Source: Clostridia bacterium (GTDB lineage: Bacteria; Bacillota; Clostridia; Oscillospirales; Butyricicoccaceae). From it: a stretch of 8,473 nucleotides of DNA. The notes under the pieces were generated by a model. That model searched no databases. It was not told where the DNA came from and saw nothing but the letters and a program-made list of their open reading frames with translations. Positions 5,211 to 8,473 of this stretch are shown here, one piece after another (position 1 is the stretch's first letter; each line of letters opens with the position of its first letter). The stretch is taken from contig JAFYNW010000265.1 of the NCBI GenBank assembly GCA_017547995.1, forward strand, positions 1-8,473. The letters run 5' to 3'. The position numbers and the translations under genes were made by a program.

Positions 5211-5406
5211 GGGGTAATTTTACCCTAACGAGCAGGCTCGTCAGGGAACCCGCAAGAATTGATTAGGTGCGGTGGCACTCGCCACCGGTCGCGCCCTGGC
5301 GCTCCTGCGGTCCCGTGATCAAACTGCGTGGACCAGTTTGGGCCTCTTTGGTTCTTTTGGGCAAGCATAAAGAACACGTCGTAGACGAACCGAGCCTTGC
5401 GCTCGG
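5211..5406. repeat. Hairpin-dense intergenic segment
   Basis: Successive inverted repeats fill most of this stretch: GGGTAA/TTACCC (5212-5225); ACGAGC/GCTCGT (5228-5241), extendable with CCCT (5223) and AGGG (5243); CGGTGGC/GCCACCG (5270-5287); GCGCC/GGCGC (5291-5302); CAAACTG/CAGTTTG (5320-5340); CCGAGC/GCTCGG (5390-5406). The first two share CCC and cannot form together. A 66-codon minus frame (5225-5425) crosses it, but shows no domain and begins with TTG without a clear site. A structured RNA or a composite repeat are both possible. Confidence 0.5.
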
Positions 5407-5467
5407 CGGATATCTTTTCTTGCAATAAAGTCTTTACTCTATCGGCAAGAACGATGACACCTCATCC

Positions 5468-5505
5468 ACCGCCAAAGGCGGTCCCCCTTCCCCCACTGGG
5501 GAAGG
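5468..5505. repeat. Paired-hairpin repeat just after the GNAT stop
   Basis: ACCGCC-AAA-GGCGGT (5468-5482) and CCTTCCCC/GGGGAAGG (5486-5505), joined by CCC. It ends one base from the GNAT stop codon (5507-5509). A diverged copy with the same plan sits after the Mor gene at 6294-6330. There is no T-run, so it is not a standard terminator; it may shield the mRNA 3' end. Confidence 0.7.
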
Positions 5506-5506
5506 C

Positions 5507-5938
5507 TTATAAATTAATCTTATATCTTCTGCATTTGCGGCGGTCACCACCGTACATTTCGTGGTCGGACGGAATATCCCTTTCGTCGATAAATCTTCCG
5601 CCCGCCTTTTCGATAACACGGCGCGAAGCGAGATTTTCAGGGGTTGTGGTCACAAGCACGTAGCTCATGCCCTCCTCTTTCGCAAGGCCGAGCAATAATT
5701 TCACAGTCCTTGTGGCATAGCCCTTGAGCCTGTACTCAGGCGAAATGCTGTAGCCGATATTTCCGCCGTAGAAGGTGTTGATATTCTGCCCCACACGCAG
5801 GTCGCAAAAGCCGATTTCACCGCCCTCAACAAGCGCGATGCGGAAATGATATGTCGGCAAAAGACCGCGTTTTTCGTCGGCATTGGCCTTGCGATAGCAC
5901 ACAAGACGGACAACGCCGTCATTCAATATAAGGAACAA
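5507..5938 (-). CDS. GNAT-family N-acetyltransferase
   Basis: A 143-residue protein with the acetyl-CoA fold signatures of GNAT enzymes: GNIGYSISPEYRLKGYA (about 59-75, the R-x-x-G-x-A pyrophosphate loop at 70-75), a helix TRTVKLLLGLAKEEG, strand SYVLVTTT, and ENLASRRVIEKAGG (101-114), the motif B region that contacts CoA. The YGGNIGYSI and closing CRRYKI text resembles the COG3981-type small-molecule acetyltransferases, so both ends look complete, but the substrate is unknown. The start is TTG at 5938. An in-frame stop lies a few codons upstream, the only other upstream option is CTG, and GGGGGTGAT stands 3 nt before the TTG. It has its own promoter at 6001-6030. Its 3' end touches a paired-hairpin repeat. 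It is not coupled to glpK, whose start is about 470 bp further on. Confidence 0.87.
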   Translation of the reverse strand: MFLILNDGVVRLVCYRKANADEKRGLLPTYHFRIALVEGGEIGFCDLRVGQNINTFYGGNIGYSISPEYRLKGYATRTVKLLLGLAKEEGMSYVLVTTTPENLASRRVIEKAGGRFIDERDIPSDHEMYGGDRRKCRRYKINL

Positions 5939-5941
5939 TTT

Positions 5942-5966
5942 ATCACCCCCATAAAACAGGTTTTAT
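5942..5966 (-). promoter_or_regulatory. GNAT ribosome binding site with abutting hairpin
   Basis: GGGGGTGAT (5942-5950, minus strand) matches the 16S 3' tail well and fixes the TTG start. Directly upstream, ATAAAAC/GTTTTAT (5951-5966) form a 7-bp inverted repeat that ends where the site begins. It could influence ribosome access; no known riboswitch or RNA thermometer is recognised. Confidence 0.6.
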
Positions 5967-6000
5967 GAGGACCCTGATTAAATACTCCCCATACGTAATT

Positions 6001-6030
6001 ATTGTAACTCATTTTCCACAAGAAAGTCAA
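6001..6030 (-). promoter_or_regulatory. Promoter of the GNAT gene
   Basis: TTGACT (6025-6030) and TACAAT (6001-6006) on the minus strand, 18 bp apart, each matching 5 of 6 consensus bases. The predicted start near 5994 gives a leader of about 55 nt. Confidence 0.7.
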
Positions 6031-6035
6031 TATGA

Positions 6036-6067
6036 AAAACGGACGAGGCTGTACACCCGTCCGTTTT
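6036..6067. terminator. Bidirectional-type terminator upstream of the GNAT gene
   Basis: AAAACGGACG (6036-6045) pairs with CGTCCGTTTT (6058-6067); the 12-nt loop can extend the stem through GG/CC and TG/CA with one bulge. T-runs exist on both strands (five T on minus). By position it would stop leftward transcripts from the Mor operon before the GNAT promoter. Confidence 0.78.
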
Positions 6068-6086
6068 AATTAAAGATGAATAATTT

Positions 6087-6141
6087 CGGTGTGAAAAATC
6101 ACATTGAACAGGACGGGATGTTGACAAGCACCATCCCCTAC
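6087..6141 (+). repeat. Composite repeat element
   Basis: CGGTGTGAAAAATCACATTG (6087-6106), then AACAGGAC and the payload hairpin GGGATG (6115-6120) with CATCCC (6132-6137), ending CCTAC (to 6141). TGTGA-AAAA-TCACA inside the motif is itself a hairpin. Its equivalent at 195-206 is TGTGAC/GTCACA. Confidence 0.65.
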
Positions 6142-6231
6142 AACAAAACCACAAAAGAATAGCCGTAGGGGCGGGTTTCCATGCCCGCTCGCGGGACATT
6201 CGTGAATGTCCCCTACAAAACTATGCAAACC
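6134..6231 (+). repeat. 98-bp repeat containing a paired-hairpin module
   Basis: Matches 7239-7336 at 95 of 98 positions without gaps. The core 6165-6216 is GTAG, hairpin GGGCGGG/CCCGCTC (one pair lost), GC, hairpin GGGACATTC/GAATGTCCC, CTAC. It shares its upstream flank (ACAACAAAACC...AGAATAGCC) with both copies near metK. Confidence 0.88.
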
Positions 6232-6293
6232 GAATGAGATTCTTCGTTGCACTCAGAATGACATACAGATTTTAGTACGGTTACTACTCCTCC
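6232..6293. other. Short stretch with a probable genomic repeat, no gene
   Basis: The text GAGATTCTTCGTTGCACTCA, followed by GAATGACA (about 6236-6263), is a phrase I associate with intergenic repeats in many Clostridia. It occurs once here, so repeat status cannot be shown from this window. Nothing else is seen. Confidence 0.3.
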
Positions 6294-6330
6294 ACCACTA
6301 ACGTGGTCCCCCTCCCCTCACAAGGGGAGG
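6294..6330. repeat. Paired-hairpin repeat just after the Mor-family gene
   Basis: ACCAC/GTGGT (6294-6307) and CCTCCCC/GGGGAGG (6311-6330), with CCC between and CTTCAT after. Same plan and partly the same text as 5468-5505, and likewise within 10 bp of a stop codon (6340-6342). Confidence 0.68.
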
Positions 6331-6339
6331 CTTCATACC

Positions 6340-6612
6340 CTACTGCACCTGATTTTCGTCGTCGATAATCTGTCTTATTCTTCTTTCGCTGAGGGAATAC
6401 TTGCGTGCAAGCTCCTTTACGCTGTAACGGCCGTATTCACCTACGATTTTCTCATTGCGCGCCCTTCGCCACGCCTTATCCTGCTTTGGAATATATAAAA
6501 ACTCGCCGCCGCAAAGCCACATAAGCTTATTGAAGGCATCTAAACCGATATGCTCGGCAATTTCTCTGTGATTCTGGTCGAGCTCCCACATCTTGTAATC
6601 ATTGCTTGACAT
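6340..6612 (-). CDS. Mor-family helix-turn-helix transcription regulator
   Basis: A 90-residue protein resembling the Mor transcription activator family, whose founder activates phage Mu middle genes and whose chromosomal relatives are common in Firmicutes. Visible family features in order: an N-terminal helical part ending IAEHIGLDAFNKLMWLCGG (18-36), the beta-strand text EFLYIPK (37-43), RNEKIVGEY (52-60), and a C-terminal HTH (about 65-85: VKELARKYSLSERRIRQII). The ATG at 6612 has AAAAGGAG (6623-6630) 10 nt upstream, lying inside the preceding small gene. Its first 14 nt overlap the end of that gene (6599-6612), a layout that usually means coupled translation. It is the second gene of the operon started at 6891-6919. 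Targets are unknown. It could bind the palindrome at 6928-6941, which would make the operon autoregulated, but that is inference. No phage structural or integrase genes are nearby. Confidence 0.82.
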   Translation of the reverse strand: MSSNDYKMWELDQNHREIAEHIGLDAFNKLMWLCGGEFLYIPKQDKAWRRARNEKIVGEYGRYSVKELARKYSLSERRIRQIIDDENQVQ

Positions 6613-6757
6613 AGTGGTAAATCTCCTTTTCCGTTTTCGACTTTTCTCCCTCCTTCTTCAGTGCAAGGAAAATCGCCTCGGCACATTTCTGGCACAAAAC
6701 GATACTCCCGACCTTGTTTAACTTTTCGGTGCTTTCGCAAAACTGACACTTGTCCAT
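6599..6757 (-). CDS. Small double-CxxC zinc-ribbon-like protein
   Basis: A 52-residue reading frame, MDKCQFC...VLCQKC..., ending HYVKQ. Cysteines at 4, 7, 22 and 25 form two CxxC knuckles with 14 residues between, the pattern of a four-cysteine zinc site; spacing and text (C-x-F-C ... L-C-x-K-C) recall the ClpX zinc-binding domain. The C-terminal half is a lysine/glutamate-rich likely helix. Start: ATG at 6757, with AGAGGTGA (6769-6776) 11 nt upstream and an in-frame TAG two codons before, so it cannot extend. The stop overlaps the Mor-family start by 14 nt. Support is the cysteine pattern, the site and the overlap; no function is known. It could bring the HTH protein to a partner or act as a zinc-dependent co-regulator, which is inference. 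The overlapping frame at 6540-6809 lacks comparable features. Confidence 0.75.
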   Translation of the reverse strand: MDKCQFCESTEKLNKVGSIVLCQKCAEAIFLALKKEGEKSKTEKEIYHYVKQ

Positions 6758-6783
6758 AGGCTATTTCTTCACCTCTTTCTTTT

Positions 6784-6884
6784 AATGAGGGTAGAATACA
6801 AGCAATCACCCTCTTCAGCCTTTTCTACTATATCTTATTCCCTTGCCGACTGCGTCAGCCGGCTGTGTAATTTCTTGAGTGGAT
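6784..6884 (-). other. Structured 5' leader of the Mor operon
   Basis: About 127 nt lie between the predicted start near 6884 and the first ATG. GCCGGCTG pairs with CAGTCGGC (6845-6863, one G-U pair, 3-nt loop), and GAGGGT with ACCCTC (6787-6813), the latter ending 11 nt before the ribosome binding site. No T-run follows either, so attenuation by termination is unlikely; no known riboswitch class is recognised. Confidence 0.45.
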
Positions 6885-6890
6885 GTAAAT

Positions 6891-6919
6891 ATTATAAGCC
6901 AAACCGCCGAAAAAATCAA
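6891..6919 (-). promoter_or_regulatory. Promoter of the zinc-ribbon/Mor operon
   Basis: TTGATT (6914-6919) and TATAAT (6891-6896) on the minus strand with the ideal 17-bp spacer. Predicted start is near 6884. The -35 hexamer is the same as that of the SLH gene. Confidence 0.85.
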
Positions 6920-6927
6920 GCATTTTA

Positions 6928-6941
6928 AGAACATTTGTTCT
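6928..6941. promoter_or_regulatory. LexA/DinR-like palindrome
   Basis: On the minus strand AGAACAAATGTTCT: 6-bp inverted arms around AA. The core GAAC-AAAT-GTTC fits the Gram-positive SOS-box core GAAC-RNRY-GTTC; the flanking C and final C of the full consensus are not kept. It starts 8 bp upstream of the -35, centred near -50, which fits an upstream operator or an activator site better than classic blocking repression. Confidence 0.5.
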
Positions 6942-6991
6942 ATTTTGTGTTGTTCAGAACGGTTTATAGGACAGAAGACGTAGGGCGAATG

Positions 6992-7081
6992 AGTTATATT
7001 CGCTGACGCGAGTTATATTGTTTCACAGTTATATTGCTTCGCAGTTGTATTGCCTTGCGGCAGTTATTGTACCTGCGGTGC
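6992..7081. repeat. Hairpin array D (constant word AGTTATATT)
   Basis: AGTTATATT at 6992, 7011 and 7027, AGTTGTATT at 7043 and AGTTATTGT at 7062, spaced 16-19 bp. Between and after them lie small hairpins: TCGC/GCGA (7000-7011), TGC-TTC-GCA (7035-7043), TGCC/GGCA (7051-7062) and GTACC-TGC-GGTGC (7069-7081); the second interval is nearly unstructured. Same design as arrays A and B, with a different and longer word. Confidence 0.75.
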
Positions 7082-7131
7082 ATTAAATAAGTTTCTCTCC
7101 CTCCTTAGCGGAAGACAAGGAGATGCGATTG

Positions 7132-7157
7132 TAGGGGCGAGCATCGCTCATCCGCCC
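7132..7157. repeat. Single GTAG hairpin module
   Basis: Near-copy of 160-187: GTAGGGGCGAGCATCGCTCA, then TCCGCCC; the one visible difference is A for G in the right arm. It joins the composite motif of repeat copy 1 at 7153. Confidence 0.65.
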
Positions 7158-7322
7158 TTTCCAATGCGCCCTCGACACCTTAACTATTAACTATTAACTA
7201 TTCATTTTTCACTTCTCTGTGGGAGGGCGCAGAGGCCCTCCCCTACAACAAAACCTCAAAAGAATAGCCGTAGGGGCGGGTTTCCACGCCCGCCCGCGGG
7301 ACATTCGTGAATGTCCCCTACA
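7153..7322 (+). repeat. 170-bp direct repeat, copy 1
   Basis: Matches 7376-7545 at 166 of 170 positions with no gap (differences at 7168, 7226, 7256 and 7287). Contents: inverted CATTG...GGTGT motif, three tandem TAACTAT (7181-7201), hairpin GGGAGGGC/GCCCTCCC (7221-7242), and the paired module 7270-7321 (GTAG, GGGCGGG/CCCGCCC, GC, GGGACATTC/GAATGTCCC, CTAC). Confidence 0.95.
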
Positions 7323-7375
7323 AAACTATGCAAACCACAGGAGATTCTCCGTAGGGGACGGCGCCCCCGACGTCC
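7323..7375. repeat. Spacer between direct repeats, with a single GTAG module
   Basis: The 53-bp spacer holds ACTATGCAAACC, also found beside the copy at 6220-6231, and the 30-bp unit 7348-7377 identical to 3278-3307 (GTAG, GGGACG/CGTCCC). Confidence 0.75.
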
Positions 7376-7545
7376 CGCCCTTTCCAATGCACCCTCGACA
7401 CCTTAACTATTAACTATTAACTATTCATTTTTCACTTCTCTGTGGGAGAGCGCAGAGGCCCTCCCCTACAACAAAACCACAAAAGAATAGCCGTAGGGGC
7501 GGGTTTCCATGCCCGCCCGCGGGACATTCGTGAATGTCCCCTACA
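7376..7545 (+). repeat. 170-bp direct repeat, copy 2
   Basis: Second copy, offset by exactly 223 bp. The G-to-A change at 7449 breaks one pair of the GGGAGGGC hairpin. The paired module 7493-7544 is intact. After 7545 the copies diverge, and copy 2 leads into the metK promoter region. Confidence 0.95.
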
Positions 7546-7562
7546 TTTTAATTTCATATCGG

Positions 7563-7587
7563 GCAGTAACCTTTCCAACCTGTCAAT
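7563..7587. repeat. 25-bp TTGACAGG repeat
   Basis: Identical to 5156-5180; a shorter relative is at 3261-3276. On the minus strand it reads ATTGACAGGTTGGAAAGG, then TTACTGC, with a consensus -35 hexamer facing away from metK. Confidence 0.8.
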
Positions 7588-7602
7588 TCATTAACATACC
7601 CC

Positions 7603-7631
7603 TTGCAAGTTTTGACAATCTGTGATATAAT
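7603..7631 (+). promoter_or_regulatory. Promoter of metK
   Basis: TTGCAA (7603-7608) and TATAAT (7626-7631), 17 bp apart, with an extended -10 TGA directly before TATAAT (7623-7625). Predicted start is near 7638, leaving a leader of only about 33 nt, too short for a SAM riboswitch. The TTGACA at 7612-7617 is only 8 bp from the -10 and is not a partner for it. Confidence 0.83.
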
Positions 7632-7657
7632 ACGTAATTAGAAAAATATACTCTTTC

Positions 7658-7663
7658 AAGGAG
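7658..7663 (+). promoter_or_regulatory. Ribosome binding site of metK
   Basis: AAGGAG, 7 nt before ATG at 7671; strong and well spaced, as expected for a highly expressed gene. Confidence 0.92.
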
Positions 7664-7670
7664 CTTTACA

Positions 7671-8473
7671 ATGAATAAATTCTTATTTACAAGCGAAAGC
7701 GTAACAGAAGGTCATCCAGACAAAATCTGTGACCAGATTTCTGACGCAGTCCTCGACGCAATGCTCGAACAGGACCCTATGTCCCGTGTTGCTTGCGAAA
7801 CAACAGTTACAACAGGCCTCATCAACGTAATGGGCGAAATCACAACAAACTGCTACGTTGATATTCCAAAAATCGCTCGTCAGACAGTTCTCGAAATCGG
7901 CTATGACAGAGCAAAATACGGCTTCGACGGCACAACTTGTGCTGTTATCACATCCATCGACGAACAGTCCCCTGACATCGCACAGGGCGTTGACTCCTCT
8001 GAAGACGACAAGTCCACAGGCGCAGGCGACCAGGGTATGATGTTCGGCTATGCTTGCGACGAAACTCCTGAGCTTATGCCAATGCCAATCTCCATGGCTC
8101 ACAAGCTTGCAAAGCGTCTCACAGACGTGCGCAAGGACGGCACACTTGCTTACCTCCGTCCAGACGGCAAGACACAGGTTACTGTTGAATACGTAGACGG
8201 CAAGCCAGTTCGCGTTGACACAGTTGTCGTTTCTTCCCAGCACTCCCCTGAAGTTACACTTGAACAGATCCGTGCTGATATCACAGAGCACGTTATCAAG
8301 GCTATCATCCCAGCAGAGCTTATGGATGAAACAACAAAGATTCACATCAACCCAACAGGCCGTTTCGTAATCGGCGGTCCTCAGGGCGACAGTGGTCTCA
8401 CAGGCAGAAAGATTATCGTTGACACATACGGCGGTATCGGCCGTCACGGCGGCGGTGCTTTCTCCGGCAAGGA
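7671..8473 (+). CDS. metK: S-adenosylmethionine synthetase (5' part)
   Basis: Makes S-adenosylmethionine from methionine and ATP, releasing phosphate and diphosphate; cytoplasmic, usually a tetramer needing Mg2+ and K+. The frame is open from ATG 7671 to the window end: 267 codons plus two bases, about two thirds of the usual 390-400 residues, so the gene is cut by the edge rather than broken. Seen motifs: GHPDKICDQISDA (14-26, with the active-site His-Pro-Asp-Lys), TTGLINVMGE (47-56), GAGDQGMMFGYA (117-128, family signature 1), LRPDGKTQV (162-170), INPTGRFVIGGPQGDSGLTG (226-245), and GGGAFSGK at the very end (260-267, signature 2). It starts a rightward unit with its own extended -10 promoter and runs divergently from the Mor operon. 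No regulatory RNA is seen in its leader. Confidence 0.98.
   Translation, partial: MNKFLFTSESVTEGHPDKICDQISDAVLDAMLEQDPMSRVACETTVTTGLINVMGEITTNCYVDIPKIARQTVLEIGYDRAKYGFDGTTCAVITSIDEQSPDIAQGVDSSEDDKSTGAGDQGMMFGYACDETPELMPMPISMAHKLAKRLTDVRKDGTLAYLRPDGKTQVTVEYVDGKPVRVDTVVVSSQHSPEVTLEQIRADITEHVIKAIIPAELMDETTKIHINPTGRFVIGGPQGDSGLTGRKIIVDTYGGIGRHGGGAFSGK

Noticed and set aside
5225..5425. 66-codon minus-strand frame over the hairpin-dense segment
   Set aside because: TTG start without a clear site, low-complexity text, stems of inverted repeats throughout; more likely structured or repeat DNA.
6340..6757. Prophage remnant
   Set aside because: Mor-family proteins occur in phages, but no integrase, structural, lysis or att-like sequence is present in the window.
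6540..6809. 89-codon frame overlapping the zinc-ribbon gene
   Set aside because: A different frame of the same DNA; the 52-codon frame has the CxxC pairs, ribosome site and stop-start overlap, this one has none.
7612..7631. TTGACA as the -35 of metK
   Set aside because: Only 8 bp from TATAAT; TTGCAA at 7603-7608 has the proper 17-bp spacing plus an extended -10.
7546..7670. SAM riboswitch in front of metK
   Set aside because: Predicted leader is about 33 nt and lacks SAM-I, SAM-II or SMK-box features; hairpins further upstream belong to repeats and lie before the promoter.
7683..8447. 254-codon open frame antisense to metK
   Set aside because: Lies wholly within an unmistakable metK and shows no start signals or known motifs.

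Overview
The window looks like a chromosomal piece of a Gram-positive anaerobe, most likely a gut-type Clostridia (Oscillospirales-like); this is inference from the gene types, not a species call. The grounds are an S-layer-homology (SLH) surface protein, strong AGGAGG-type ribosome binding sites, sigma-A-type promoters, a LexA/DinR-like palindrome, and intergenic spaces packed with short GC-rich palindromic repeats.

Layout: 1-500 has no gene. It holds composite repeats, a hairpin array and two near-identical terminators. 501-3080 (minus) encodes a secreted beta-helix/SLH protein with its own promoter (3155-3182). 3111-3562 is promoter region, repeats, a second hairpin array and the glpK terminator. 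3563-5035 (minus) is glycerol kinase GlpK. 5036-5506 holds a third small array and a hairpin-dense segment. 5507-5938 (minus) is a GNAT acetyltransferase with a TTG start and its own promoter. 5939-6339 holds that promoter, a terminator and repeats. 6340-6757 (minus) is a two-gene operon: a 52-residue double-CxxC protein overlapping a Mor-family HTH regulator by 14 nt. It has a textbook promoter and a LexA-like palindrome. 6942-7602 is repeats, including a fourth array and a 170-bp direct duplication. 7671-8473 (plus) is the first two thirds of metK, running off the right edge.

The genes do not form one pathway: glycerol phosphorylation, SAM synthesis, surface display, acetylation and a small regulatory operon are each separate transcription units. 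What ties the window together is the intergenic DNA. Three repeat systems recur: (1) REP/BIME-like modules with GTAG at the base of GC-rich hairpins, alone or as inverted pairs; (2) composite elements in which an AT-rich tract and a GGTGT...CATTG motif are joined to interchangeable hairpins; (3) arrays of small hairpins of differing stem sequence, mostly with 3-nt loops closed by a C-G pair, separated by a constant 7-9 nt word. Behind both the SLH gene and glpK the order is terminator, hairpin array, GTAG modules. No transposase able to move these is encoded in the window. The arrays and their fixed order behind terminators are the best candidates for something undescribed.
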